A DNA stretch of 64,000 nt from Alicyclobacillus_A sp963788285 (GCA_963788285.1 CAWBGB010000008.1:336471-400470); one strand, 5' to 3'; shown: positions 26,667 through 35,817, counted from the first letter of the stretch. The notes: generated from the letters alone by a model not told the origin. Numbers and translations: made by a program.

Positions 26667-27266
26667 ATGACGACAGCAACCCCTGACATTGTACTCGCTT
26701 CCGGATCTCCGCGGCGAAAAGAACTTCTCAGTACGCTCGGCCTGACGTTTCGCGCTGAAGTCAGCGATGCGGATGAACACATCGCAGAACGGATTCCGCC
26801 ATCTGTTTTCGTCGAGAGGTTGGCCCGCCGCAAAGCGTCGGCAATCGTTGAGAAGTATCACGGAACGGAGCGCGATACCCTCATCATCGGCGCGGATACT
26901 ATCGTCGTCCTCGACGGACAAATCCTAGGAAAACCCACATCGGAAGCGCATGCCGAGCACATGCTGACGATGCTTCAAGGACGGACCCACGAAGTATATA
27001 CCGGACTGTGTGTATGGCGGATTCCAGATGGACGTACGATGGTCGGCCATTCGCGAACGGAAGTGACCATGCGGACTCTGTCCCAGGAAGAGATCACCCG
27101 CTACGTGAAAAGTGGAGAGCCAATGGACAAGGCTGGCGCGTACGCCATACAAGGGCTTGGATCCACCATTGTCACCCGCATCAACGGAAATTACTTTACC
27201 GTTGTAGGGTTGCCGTTGTACCTCTTGGCCGATTTCTTCCGTCAACTTGGATGGACTATCGTCTAA
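26667..27266 (+). CDS. maf: Maf-family nucleoside triphosphate pyrophosphatase
   Basis: This 199-residue Maf protein hydrolyses non-canonical or modified nucleotides (dTTP/UTP-type in this subgroup) to monophosphates. It has the conserved LASGSPRRKELLSTLGL at the N-terminus, IIGADTIVVLDGQILGKP in the middle, and GEPMDKAGAYAIQGLG with the catalytic acidic and Lys residues. ATG 26667 follows AAGGTGA. In many Bacilli maf precedes radC and mreBCD, but here it stands alone, convergent with a LiaF-like gene. Confidence 0.88.
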   Translation: MTTATPDIVLASGSPRRKELLSTLGLTFRAEVSDADEHIAERIPPSVFVERLARRKASAIVEKYHGTERDTLIIGADTIVVLDGQILGKPTSEAHAEHMLTMLQGRTHEVYTGLCVWRIPDGRTMVGHSRTEVTMRTLSQEEITRYVKSGEPMDKAGAYAIQGLGSTIVTRINGNYFTVVGLPLYLLADFFRQLGWTIV

Positions 27267-27272
27267 CGCTGG

Positions 27273-28043
27273 TTAAGGCAAAGCAATGACGCGGATATTG
27301 CCCATAAAACTGTTACAGCCGATACGAACCACTTTCGGACTGGTGTGAACGTCTCCTTGTCCCGCGCTGAGCGAAGTGAACAAGCCGCTATGGTCTTTTC
27401 CGAAGAAGTGCAGCGCCCCTAGCATGGTGGTTCCCTGGCAGTCCACGGCCAAGTCAGGCGGAACAATGATTCTCGCACTTCCCAGGAAGGCGGTCACCGA
27501 CAGCGTCGTTTCCCCGTCGGGAACCACCGCAGTGCGCAAATCGAGGTCCACGCTTCCAAGGAACGCCCAGTAATCCGCGTTTGTCAGCTGCCATGCGTGG
27601 TGTTGTCGCTGAATCCCGTTGAATATCGCCCATTGATTCGTACGATTGGAAGACCAGTCTCCAGATGTTGACGATTCTGAATTGGCAGACCGTCTCGAGG
27701 ACGACCTTGATCCATGCGACCCAAACAAAACACTGAGGCCGAAGAGAATGATCACAATCGGCCAAAAGTATTTCCACAAGTCACCAATGTCGACATCAAA
27801 CCAATGCACTTGGTCCCCTAAAAAGAGAAAGCCCAAGAATAAGAGAATGAGACCAACGAGTACGCGAGACGTGGTCATTCGTGGTTTCCTCACCAGAAAG
27901 GTTACACCGGCTAAGATAAAGATCATCGGCCAGAGAAACGTGGAAATCAAATCTCCGATGGAAATGCTCGTCAACCCGAGTGCGTTACACAACATCACGA
28001 GGCCGCAGCAGAAAATCACCAACCCTGCCATCACGCGTCCCAT
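27273..28043 (-). CDS. LiaF-like membrane protein
   Basis: This 256-residue protein has four hydrophobic segments in the first 110 residues (GLVIFCCGLVMLCNALGL, FLWPMIFILAGVTFLV, VLVGLILLFLGFLFLG, YFWPIVIILFGLSVLFG), a Ser/Arg linker, then a soluble beta-rich domain of the LiaF C-terminal type (VTAFLGSARIIVPPDLAVDC, GNIRVIALP). LiaF inhibits the LiaSR cell-envelope stress system in Bacillus. No liaS or liaR is adjacent, so this may be a stand-alone paralogue. ATG 28043 has AGGGGGG upstream. Confidence 0.72.
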   Translation of the reverse strand: MGRVMAGLVIFCCGLVMLCNALGLTSISIGDLISTFLWPMIFILAGVTFLVRKPRMTTSRVLVGLILLFLGFLFLGDQVHWFDVDIGDLWKYFWPIVIILFGLSVLFGSHGSRSSSRRSANSESSTSGDWSSNRTNQWAIFNGIQRQHHAWQLTNADYWAFLGSVDLDLRTAVVPDGETTLSVTAFLGSARIIVPPDLAVDCQGTTMLGALHFFGKDHSGLFTSLSAGQGDVHTSPKVVRIGCNSFMGNIRVIALP

Positions 28044-28163
28044 ACACAACCCCCCTAGCGCTTGACGACACAATTCAGACTGTATACCCTCACTATCATA
28101 CCGTGCATTTGACCATTTGGAACACGATATTTCAACGCCGCCCATCCGCAGGAAAAACATTGG

Positions 28164-30052
28164 ATCGGGTAAGAGGGGGTGACTAACCCCCGTCTTCCCA
28201 CACCACCGTACGTACCGTCCGGTATACGGCGGTTCATGTTGTGTAACGAAGTGAGTCGTACCGTTCGACTAAGCTGACAAGTCCTTGGTTGCGCCAATAG
28301 GCAATTCCAAGGGCTTTGTTCACTTGTGGCGTATTTGCGAGGCGCCAATACCCTTTTCGGGAAGCGCTTATGAGTGCTGCCCATTCGTTTGAGATGCCGA
28401 GTGCGACTAGATTGCGTTTCTTTGTTTTAGGTTTCTTCCATTGTTTCAGAAGGCACATCCGTAGTCGTCGGCGTATCCACTCGTCAAGTTCGGCGAAGAC
28501 ACTCCTGGTTTCGGCGTGGCGGTAGTAGCCGGCCCACCCACGTAAGTAGGCGTTGAGCCGTTCTAGCCTTTGGGCCATCGATTGTCCCCTGCTTCGTTTC
28601 GTTAGTTCACGGACTTTGTCCTTGAAGCGCTTGAGGGACTTGGGGGCTACTCGGATTTTCGGCCGTTGGTGCCACGTGAATGAGAAACCCAGAAATTTGC
28701 GCTTCCAGGGTCGGTCTACCGCACTCTTTTCCACATTTACCCTGAGCTTTAATCGTCCTTCTACAAATCTTCGCACACTCTCCATGACCCGTTCTCCTGC
28801 TCGACGACTGCGGACGTAGACATTACAGTCATCTGCATAACGGGCGAATCGGTGCCCTCGGCGCATAAGTTCCTTGTCCAGGTCATCCAGCATAATGTTC
28901 GCCAGTAGCGGACTCAGCGGTCCGCCTTGCGGAACACCCTCGTCTGTTGTTACGCAGACTCCGTTGCACATGACACCGGCTTCTAGATATCGCCTAATGA
29001 GCCGTAACACTCGTTTGTCCTTAACTTTTCGGGCCACTCTTGCCATCAGCATGTCGTGGTTTACTCGGTCAAAGAATTGAGCAAGGTCGAGGTCTACAAC
29101 CCAGCGATATCCTTGGGCGATGTAGCTTTGTGCCTGTTTCACTGCCTGGTGAGCACTATATCCTGGTCGGAACCCGTAGCTGTACGGTGAAAATTCTGGG
29201 TCGAAGATGGGTGTGAGCACTTGCAGAAGGGCCTGTTGAATCAGGCGGTCAAGCACCGCTGGTATCCCCAACATCCGTTTGCCACCGTCTGGTTTCGGGA
29301 TTTCGACTCGACGTACGGGCATCGGTTGGTAGGTTCCACGAAGGAGTTCGTCACGGATGCGCGTCCAGTTGTCCATCAGGAAGGGTCGAAGGGATTTTAT
29401 CTCCATTCCATCGACGCCTGCCGCACCCTTGTTCTTCTCCACACGGCGCAGGGCCGAGAGCAGGTTCTCCCGCTCTACTACCTGTCCCATCAGGTTCGCA
29501 CAATTCGCTTCGCGGGTTGGTTCGTTGGGTCGTACCGGAGAGAAACTCGGCGCTTCCTCGGTCCCCCGTGGATTCACCACTTCCTCCCGAGGATAGCTCC
29601 CTTTCGGGATATTCGGCTGTCTATGCTTCTCTCTCGAACTTGCCATGAACAACCCTCACAATCATGTTCAGTCCTTCCCTGCTCTGGCGTCCCTTTGCAG
29701 GTACTATGACCTCTGCTGACTCCTGTCCGTTCAGCGCCACCTTTCGATGGCGGTTACCAGCTTTGCTGGCGTTCCGGGCAGGCCTCCCCGGGTAAGAGCG
29801 TCGTCTTTCCCTCCACATACCCACTCCATCTACTCTCGACAGCCTTCGGTAGTAAGGGCTTTGTCTTGGTGTGCAGACTTACCCAGCTGTCGCTAGCCTC
29901 AATTGGAGTTCGTGAACCTTGGGCCGGAGGTTTGCCGCCGCCTTCCTTCAGATCCCATCTCACGATGGGCACCTTTGGCTTAAGCTAATGGCTACTGCTA
30001 CCTTCACCATTCCGGACTTTCACCGTATAGACAACGCCCATGCCGGGCGCAC
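28164..30052 (-). mobile_element. Complete group II intron, bacterial class C type
   Basis: On the minus strand the 5' end GTGCGCCCGGCATGGGCG begins at about 30052, directly after the T-run of the trhO terminator. The element ends at about 28164 with domain V (AACCGCCGTATACCGGACGG to TACGGTGGTGTGG, 28193-28231) and a domain VI stem (GGGGGTTAGTCACCCCC) followed by CTCTTACCCGAT. It encodes one reverse transcriptase without an endonuclease domain. Insertion just behind an intrinsic terminator is the known preference of class C introns. Boundaries are good to one or two bases. The element looks intact. Confidence 0.85.
28234..29646 (-). CDS. ltrA: Group II intron reverse transcriptase/maturase (class C)
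   Basis: This protein of about 470 residues combines RT domains and a maturase (X) domain. Visible motifs: YGFRPGYSAHQAVKQAQ (RT2), DLDLAQFFDRVNHDMLM (RT3), VPQGGPLSPLLANIMLDDLD (RT4) and the catalytic FARYADDCNVY (RT5). The C-terminal LRGWAGYYRHAET is the X domain. No HNH endonuclease follows, as expected for class C. I chose ATG 29646; a TTG two codons earlier is also possible, and GAGGG lies upstream. Confidence 0.9.
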   Translation of the reverse strand: MASSREKHRQPNIPKGSYPREEVVNPRGTEEAPSFSPVRPNEPTREANCANLMGQVVERENLLSALRRVEKNKGAAGVDGMEIKSLRPFLMDNWTRIRDELLRGTYQPMPVRRVEIPKPDGGKRMLGIPAVLDRLIQQALLQVLTPIFDPEFSPYSYGFRPGYSAHQAVKQAQSYIAQGYRWVVDLDLAQFFDRVNHDMLMARVARKVKDKRVLRLIRRYLEAGVMCNGVCVTTDEGVPQGGPLSPLLANIMLDDLDKELMRRGHRFARYADDCNVYVRSRRAGERVMESVRRFVEGRLKLRVNVEKSAVDRPWKRKFLGFSFTWHQRPKIRVAPKSLKRFKDKVRELTKRSRGQSMAQRLERLNAYLRGWAGYYRHAETRSVFAELDEWIRRRLRMCLLKQWKKPKTKKRNLVALGISNEWAALISASRKGYWRLANTPQVNKALGIAYWRNQGLVSLVERYDSLRYTT

Positions 30053-30054
30053 AC

Positions 30055-30084
30055 ATAAAAAGAGCCAACGTTACCGTTGGCTCT
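30055..30084 (-). terminator. Intrinsic terminator of trhO and landing site of the group IIC intron
   Basis: AGAGCCAACG (30061-30070) pairs with CGTTGGCTCT (30075-30084) around a four-base loop. On the minus strand it runs into TTTTTATGT and then the intron start. The trhO stop codon TAA lies in the loop. Confidence 0.85.
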
Positions 30085-31009
30085 GTAGTGCCAGTTCTCT
30101 ACATTCATCCGAACAAAATCCCTCGTGTTCAGCTTCACACGCTTCACAGCAAATGTGTTGTTTATGACACGGTGGATAAGCGCAATTGATGTATCGGTCT
30201 TCCGGCTTTCCACAGTGATGACACTTGCCCACCACCTTGTCTTCCAACCGGTTGACGCGCACCGAGATGCGCTCGTCAAAGACGTAACATTTGCCTTCAA
30301 ACCCTTCCCCCTGCACCTCGGGGTCCTGGCCGTACCGGATGATTCCCCCGTGCAGCTGCGAAACGTCCTGAAAACCTTCACGCAACAGAAAGCCAGACAG
30401 TTTCTCGCACCGAATGCCGCCTGTACAGTACATGATGACCTTCTTGTCTTTGTACTGTGTGAGATTCTCGCGGATCCACTGGGGCATCTCACGAAACGTC
30501 CTGACGTTCGGGCGAATCGCCCCTTTGAAGTGCCCAATGTCATATTCGTAGTCGTTGCGAGCGTCGAGCACAATGACGTCTTCGCGGTTCATCATTTCGT
30601 AGAACTCTTTCGGCTCGAGGTACTTGCCCGTTAATTGATTCGGGTCGATATCGTCTTCGAGTCCAAGATGCACAATTTCCTTTCGAGGCCGCACAGACAA
30701 GCGCTTGAATACATGTCCGTTGGTCGGCTCGATTTTGAATTCCATGTCGCGAAACCTCGGATCTGCATGCATGTGCATCATATACTGTCCGGTTTGCGAC
30801 ACGGTGCCCGACACCGTTCCGTTAATGCCTTCGTGCGCCACCAGGATTCGCCCACGCAGACCCACTGCCTTGCAGAACTCCAAGTGGTCTTTCGCGAATT
30901 CCTGGGGGTTATCAATCTTTACGTACTTGTAGTACAAGAGCACTTGGTACGCTTGTGTTTCTCCGTCGTTCACTCTACATTCACCCGTCCGTTCCAATGT
31001 TGTCATCAT
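30071..31009 (-). CDS. trhO: tRNA uridine(34) hydroxylase TrhO (rhodanese family)
   Basis: This 312-residue protein matches TrhO (YbfQ/YceA family), which makes 5-hydroxyuridine at the wobble base of some tRNAs. It has an N-terminal UPF0176 domain (VLLYYKYV, AHEGINGTVSG), a rhodanese domain with DARNDYEYDIGHFKGA, the active loop MYCTGGIRCEKL (C195, C201), and a C-terminal Cys-rich zinc tail (KCHHCGKPEDR, CEACEAEHEGFC). ATG 31009 overlaps the hemQ stop codon as ATGA, suggesting translational coupling. A GTG at residue 13 is an alternative start closer to family length. Confidence 0.87.
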   Translation of the reverse strand: MMTTLERTGECRVNDGETQAYQVLLYYKYVKIDNPQEFAKDHLEFCKAVGLRGRILVAHEGINGTVSGTVSQTGQYMMHMHADPRFRDMEFKIEPTNGHVFKRLSVRPRKEIVHLGLEDDIDPNQLTGKYLEPKEFYEMMNREDVIVLDARNDYEYDIGHFKGAIRPNVRTFREMPQWIRENLTQYKDKKVIMYCTGGIRCEKLSGFLLREGFQDVSQLHGGIIRYGQDPEVQGEGFEGKCYVFDERISVRVNRLEDKVVGKCHHCGKPEDRYINCAYPPCHKQHICCEACEAEHEGFCSDECRELALQSQR

Positions 31010-31752
31010 ACTTGCAGCAGACGTTCCAAGGTTGCGTCCGTCAACTTGTTTCCGACCAGGAACGGTCCAAACTCACCAAACCGCGCACTCGCTTCATCAA
31101 AACGCATCTCGTACACCAATTTCTTAAACTGCAGTGCATCATCGCTGAAGAGGATGACCCCCCATTCCCAGTCATCCAGGCCGACAGACCCCGTTATGAT
31201 TTGCGTCACCTTACCTGCATACGTCCTCCCAATCATGCCGTGGCTCTTCATCATTTCCCGACGTTCATCCATCGACAACATGTACCAATTATCCTTGCCT
31301 TGACGGCGTTTGTTCATTGGGTAGAAGCACACGTACTGTGTGTCTGGAAGCGTGGGCTTTAATCGGCTCTGCAGGTACGGGTCTGAGTCGACATCGACAC
31401 CCGGTTTGGCCAAATATGCACTGAGTTCGACGATGGACACATAAGAGTACGTAGCAATCGTAAAGTCCGCAAAGCGCGTTTTTTGGAAGCGGGCCTTGAC
31501 TTCATTGAGCTCATCGAGGGTTGGGCGCATGTGCAAGAATAACAAATCCGCCTTGTGCCCTGCAATCGCGTACTGCCCGTAGGCCCCCCGCTTGTTCGTT
31601 GCGTCGTGCGCGAATTCCCTACACAAGCTGAGCAGCTCGTCCAACGCTTGTCGACGATCCGCCGCACTCGCGGCTTTCCAGGCAGACCAATCCACTCTGC
31701 GAAAATCGTGATACGTATACCAACCTTCTATCGTTTGCACGGCTTCATTCAT
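31006..31752 (-). CDS. hemQ: Coproheme decarboxylase HemQ (chlorite dismutase-like)
   Basis: HemQ carries out the last step of the Gram-positive coproporphyrin-dependent haem pathway, removing two propionate carboxyls from coproheme with peroxide. At 248 residues it has the family size. Signature stretches are CFYPMNKRRQGKDNWYMLSM (Y144 matches the catalytic tyrosine) and EMMKSHGMIGRTYAGK (H171, the proximal haem ligand). ATG 31752 has AAGGAGAG nine bases upstream. It overlaps trhO by four bases and is the first gene of that pair. Confidence 0.92.
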   Translation of the reverse strand: MNEAVQTIEGWYTYHDFRRVDWSAWKAASAADRRQALDELLSLCREFAHDATNKRGAYGQYAIAGHKADLLFLHMRPTLDELNEVKARFQKTRFADFTIATYSYVSIVELSAYLAKPGVDVDSDPYLQSRLKPTLPDTQYVCFYPMNKRRQGKDNWYMLSMDERREMMKSHGMIGRTYAGKVTQIITGSVGLDDWEWGVILFSDDALQFKKLVYEMRFDEASARFGEFGPFLVGNKLTDATLERLLQV

Positions 31753-31950
31753 AGCTCGAGCTCTCCTTCACCGAATACATTCCATAGCTCTACAAGCGTG
31801 TGTCCAATTTTTACTCCTTTTTTGCACAACCTACTCAGGCGTCTTGCAACACGCCCGCCTCCTATAAAAGTACCGCAATGGCTCATAGCACACAAATGTT
31901 TTGACCATACACCATGACAATCGCCACGAAACTGTCACGATAGAGCCATG

Positions 31951-31985
31951 AAAAACGGGCCGTTCCTGACCGGAGGGCCCAACTG
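31951..31985 (-). terminator. Probable terminator of the copper lipoprotein gene
   Basis: On the minus strand GGGCCCTCCGG and an opposing CGGCCC form a GC-rich stem followed by GTTTTTC. It lies about 20 bases past the stop codon at 32004. Confidence 0.5.
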
Positions 31986-32003
31986 TCCGCTACATGACAT
32001 GCC

Positions 32004-32573
32004 TCAGCCTTGGTGCTGTATGTAGATTCTTGGACTAGCGAGGTTTCGAGACACCGTAAACGTGGCCCACATTCCGGAATCTCTATGTCCACGAACCCCA
32101 CAGACCATCGCGTATCGTCCTTCCTGATCCGCCGTGAACGAAAACCGCTGCTTGACTCCGGTCGGGCTCCCGCGGGCGGCATCTCGACTCGCCGCTCCAG
32201 CCAACGCAGGTTGCTCAGCACCGACGCTGGCAAATGGAGCAATCACCGCACTGTGCCGTTCTCCCTTCAGCGCATTCAGAAATACAACATCGACAGTCCA
32301 ACCTGGCGGGACCACGACGTTCATCACACCGTTTCGGTACCCGTTGACGTTCTTTTCGCCGTTTACGCCCGCAATCCATTTCAGTTGCACGTGGTGGTTG
32401 AGGTGGTCTATGCGCATCCATTCTGATGTGGCCATTTCACTGCTGCTCCCAGCGAACATGCCACTACTACCAATGCTGTTGCTCACATGAGAACCCGCAG
32501 GCCCTTGCGTACAGCCAGATATACTGAGGACAACCGTCAACATTCCAACTACCCATGCGCATTTTCCGGTCAT
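32004..32573 (-). CDS. Sulfocyanin-like blue copper lipoprotein
   Basis: This 189-residue secreted protein starts MTGKCAWVVGMLTVVLSISG with a lipobox (ISGC, C21), so it should be anchored outside the membrane. The rest is a Greek-key beta barrel with type 1 copper ligands in the sulfocyanin arrangement: H107 in GERHSAVIAPF, then C158, H163 and M168 in CGVRGHRDSGMWATF. Sulfocyanins (SoxE) carry electrons in terminal oxidase and iron-oxidation chains of acidophiles, mainly archaea. ATG 32573 lies after a G-rich AAGGGGGGGGAGG. No oxidase gene adjoins. An N-terminal 35 residues in the longer frame are not part of the signal peptide. Confidence 0.78.
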   Translation of the reverse strand: MTGKCAWVVGMLTVVLSISGCTQGPAGSHVSNSIGSSGMFAGSSSEMATSEWMRIDHLNHHVQLKWIAGVNGEKNVNGYRNGVMNVVVPPGWTVDVVFLNALKGERHSAVIAPFASVGAEQPALAGAASRDAARGSPTGVKQRFSFTADQEGRYAMVCGVRGHRDSGMWATFTVSRNLASPRIYIQHQG

Positions 32574-32728
32574 CCTCCCCCCCCTTTTGCCTGTCCGCAT
32601 TTTTTCGTAGTGTCTGCGCGGCGGAAGGAATCTATGCGGTGCACCAGTCCACAAAGGCGGATCAGCGGAATTTTTCAATTGCCTGAAGTTATAATAGAGT
32701 CAGCCCACGCGGACTGGGAGGAATCTGG

Positions 32729-33498
32729 ATGTCTTCGAACACTACCTACACTTTAACTCGCACATCGGACGGCAAAAGCCAGAAAGCATCGTGAATCGCT
32801 GGACCGCGTGCCCATTTTGTGACCGCTCTCAACTGTCTGGAATTCTTGCAGAAGAAGGCAACATCATCTGGTTGAAAAACAAGTATCCCGTACTGGAAGA
32901 TACGTTGCAGACCGTCCTAATTGAAAACCGATCAATGTGACTCCGACCTATCCCTGTACACACCAGATCATTTACACCGACTGTTCCGTTTCGCGTTCGC
33001 CAAATGGCAGGACATGTCGAGCAGCGGAGACTACGCCTCCGTCTTGTTTTACAAAAACCACGAGCCATACTCCGGCAGAACCATTCGTCCCCACACATGC
33101 AGATTGTCGGATTGAAGCATGTGGACGCCATGCAACATGTGAAAGAACCTCATTTTACAGGAATTGTAATCGCACAGCGGCAAGGGATGGAGTTGAACGT
33201 ATCCACCCTGCCGCGCGTCGGATTTGTAGAATTCAACGTTCTTCTGAACGACCTTCGATATCTCGACGACTGCGCCGATTTCACGCAAATCGCGGTGCAC
33301 TACATCATGAACCACTTGAACCGCAACTGCAACAGTTACAATCTGTTTTTCTACGAATTCAACGGCAAGCGGAGGGTGAAAATTGTCCCTCGCTTCGTCA
33401 CTTCACCATTGTATGTAGGATTTGGCATCCCGCAAGTGTCAGACCGCATCTACGAAGTCGCGGAGGAAAGCGCCGAGCACAAACGCCTAACCGCGTAA
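32729..33498 (+). pseudogene. DUF4931-family protein, three single-base frameshifts
   Basis: The family (HIT/galactose-1-phosphate uridylyltransferase-like, function unknown) is clear from FEHYLHFNSHIGRQKPESIV, ACPFCDRSQL, NKYPVLEDTLQTVL, then CDSDLSLYTPDHLHRLFRF and SVLFYKNHEPYSG, and finally HMQIVGLKHVDAMQHVKEPH to the end. These pieces lie in different frames: one base is missing near 32734, one A is extra near 32918, and one base is missing near 33092. Correcting them gives 256 residues from ATG 32729 (GGGAGGA upstream). The indels sit partly in short homopolymers, so sequencing error is possible. It overlaps the convergent HAD gene by 12 bases. Confidence 0.72.
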
Positions 33499-34623
33499 CA
33501 CCTTTGCAAGGTCGAGAACGTTGTCGAGAATGTACTCACACCTCAGTTGTTCAAACGTCTGACGAGCTTGTGCGCCGGTCAGACCCGTCAACACAGCGGC
33601 AAAGTGACACCCCATGGACCTTGCAGCTTTCCAGTCCGCCACCGAGTCGCCAACGATGAGAATCCTTTGGCCCACCTCGGTCGGAAGCGGTAACGACTGT
33701 GAGAGAGCGGATTCGGCGTCGGCGCCGAGCCAACTTTTCACGTATGAGAAGGGGTGCGGCTTCGACAAGGGCCGCAAATGAGGGTACCGCTGCTCCGTTT
33801 GGCGTACGTCTGAGGCCGTCGTGATCCGGTTTTTCGGGAAGTGCCGTTCCCACCCGTACACGTGAAAGGGTACTTCCGTTTCAATCTGCGGACGCCCGGT
33901 CGCGACGCCAAGTGTTGCACCCGTTTGTTTACAATGTTCAAACAGCGCTGCGAGCGATTCCGGATCTGCCAGGGGAATTTCTTGCTGGACGAACCCACTT
34001 TTTCCGACGGAAGGCCCATTACTGTATTCATCACCCAAATACCAGGCCTGAAACACATCGACACCCAGGTCGTACACGGTCTGCAAGTTATTGACCAACT
34101 GCCCCTTGTGTTCGAACAATTCAGCAAACCACTGCTCAATGCGGGAGAACATCGCAGCTCTATCGGTGCAATCCCTAAAACTTTGAGAGAACTTAGCGAA
34201 CGCTTCTGCCCGGATGCGGCACCCGTGTTCTCTCAAAACAGCGCCGACGGCGCGGATGGACTCGTGTCCCCAGGGCTCGTCCAGCGCCTTCCGAACCTGC
34301 GGCCAATGCTCCTTGGAGGTTGAAACCTCGCGTAGCAGACCGTACCACTGGTACATGAACTGCAGGTACACCATATCCCAGTTTGCGTTGACACCGGCCG
34401 ACTTCATGGTATCGAGCACAGCATCGTCAGAAAACACCGCGGATCGAATGAGCCGGATTTGTTTATCGTCTGGTTGCACCGTGAAATCCGGCAGTCCATC
34501 GACACGCAATCCCAACCAGTCGTCGCTACAAAGCATCTCGTAAATGGTCAGTGCAGATGCGTCAAAGTACCGCTCTTCACTCAACATAACACCGTCGATA
34601 TCAAACAGGATGGTTGAATACAC
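33487..34623 (-). CDS. HAD-superfamily hydrolase
   Basis: This phosphatase-like protein of about 378 residues carries the HAD motifs: ILFDIDGVMLSE (motif I, nucleophile Asp), LGVATGRPQ (motif II), KPHPFSYVKSWLG (motif III Lys) and VGDSVADWKAARS (motif IV). A large cap domain lies between motifs I and II (about residues 25-220). I chose the GTG at 34623 because AAGGGGG lies seven bases before it. Substrate unknown. The pattern of a long cap insert is typical of a Bacilli-specific subgroup. Confidence 0.8.
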   Translation of the reverse strand: MYSTILFDIDGVMLSEERYFDASALTIYEMLCSDDWLGLRVDGLPDFTVQPDDKQIRLIRSAVFSDDAVLDTMKSAGVNANWDMVYLQFMYQWYGLLREVSTSKEHWPQVRKALDEPWGHESIRAVGAVLREHGCRIRAEAFAKFSQSFRDCTDRAAMFSRIEQWFAELFEHKGQLVNNLQTVYDLGVDVFQAWYLGDEYSNGPSVGKSGFVQQEIPLADPESLAALFEHCKQTGATLGVATGRPQIETEVPFHVYGWERHFPKNRITTASDVRQTEQRYPHLRPLSKPHPFSYVKSWLGADAESALSQSLPLPTEVGQRILIVGDSVADWKAARSMGCHFAAVLTGLTGAQARQTFEQLRCEYILDNVLDLAKVLRG

Positions 34624-34762
34624 CACTACGCCCCCTTCGCTCCTTGATAGCATCATATCTCAGTCATTCGTATAATTCATTGTAGAGATTGGAATTTTTG
34701 AACGGCGACGCCAGAGTCTCTCCAGTCATGACACAACCGTTCATACCGAGGAGGTGCCCGCA

Positions 34763-35686
34763 GTGCAGGAACACACCTTTACCGTTCCTACGTGGGACGG
34801 TCAGCAGCTGTTTGTTTATCAGTGGTCCCCCGACGACGGTTCACCCATTGGGATTTTGCACATTGTCCACGGCATGAGCGAGACGGCCGCCAGGTACGCC
34901 CGATTTGCCGCCTGTGCAGCGGGGCACGGCTACATCGTATACGGACACGACCAGCGTGGGCACGGGCAAACGGCACCATCCCCCGAGCTGCTCGGAGACA
35001 TTGGTCCTGACGGATTTCGTCGCATGGCCGAAGACATCAAGACGGTGAATGACGTCATTCGTACGCGGCACCAGGCCCTGCCCGTGTATATCATGGGCCA
35101 CAGCATGGGCTCCTTTCTCGTGCGTTTGTACCTCGGAAAGTACGGAGACACTGTGGCAGGCGCCATCATTTCCGGGACTGGATCTCCTCCACGCATTGCC
35201 GTGCGACTCGGCATGCAGCTCGCCAAACGGGAGATGCGTTCCAAAGGAACCACCGGTCGTAGCAAAGGACTGACACACTTGATCTTTGGCAGATATAACC
35301 AATCGTTCAAACCCAATCGAACCGATTTCGACTGGCTATCCCGCGACGCCAGTGAAGTCGACCAATACACCCAAAATCCGTACTGTGGACAGCCGTTTAC
35401 CAACGAATCGTTCTACCACTTCTATGCGGGTCTACTGGAGACACTGTCCGAACGGACGTTGGCCAACACACCGAAAGACCTGCCGATGTTCATTTTCTCC
35501 GGAGAGAAAGATCCGGTGGGCGGACACGGAAAGGGCGTTCAGAAATACGTCCGCGAACTCTACAACGCTGGATTTTCAGACGTTGCCTTCAAGTTGTACC
35601 CAGACGCGCGCCATGAGATGTTGAACGAACTCAATCGCGATGAGGTCACCGCAGACATTCTGCATTGGCTGTCAGCACACCAATGA
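34763..35686 (+). CDS. Alpha/beta hydrolase, lysophospholipase/monoacylglycerol lipase type
   Basis: This serine hydrolase of about 307 residues has the nucleophile elbow YIMGHSMGSFLV, oxyanion region HIVHGMSETAARYA, DQRGHGQTA, acid in FSGEKDPVGG and catalytic His in DARHEMLNE. It probably cleaves acyl esters of glycerol or lysolipids; no signal peptide, so it acts in the cytoplasm. Start is taken as GTG 34763 with GAGGAGG eight bases upstream. Single-gene unit, divergent from the HAD gene. Confidence 0.82.
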   Translation: MQEHTFTVPTWDGQQLFVYQWSPDDGSPIGILHIVHGMSETAARYARFAACAAGHGYIVYGHDQRGHGQTAPSPELLGDIGPDGFRRMAEDIKTVNDVIRTRHQALPVYIMGHSMGSFLVRLYLGKYGDTVAGAIISGTGSPPRIAVRLGMQLAKREMRSKGTTGRSKGLTHLIFGRYNQSFKPNRTDFDWLSRDASEVDQYTQNPYCGQPFTNESFYHFYAGLLETLSERTLANTPKDLPMFIFSGEKDPVGGHGKGVQKYVRELYNAGFSDVAFKLYPDARHEMLNELNRDEVTADILHWLSAHQ

Positions 35687-35817
35687 AGTGGCCAAGTCGG
35701 ATGTAGAGACTTCCGTCGAAGCCGCTCACCCAAAGTCGGATCTCGCGTTCGAGCACATAAAATGCCCCTTCCTGTTTACATTAGGAACTGACGCAACCAT
35801 GTAAGGAGGGGTGAGAA

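Noticed and set aside
27376..28186. Plus-strand open frames over the LiaF-like gene
   Set aside because: They mirror codons of the membrane segments on the other strand and have no ribosome-binding site or motifs.
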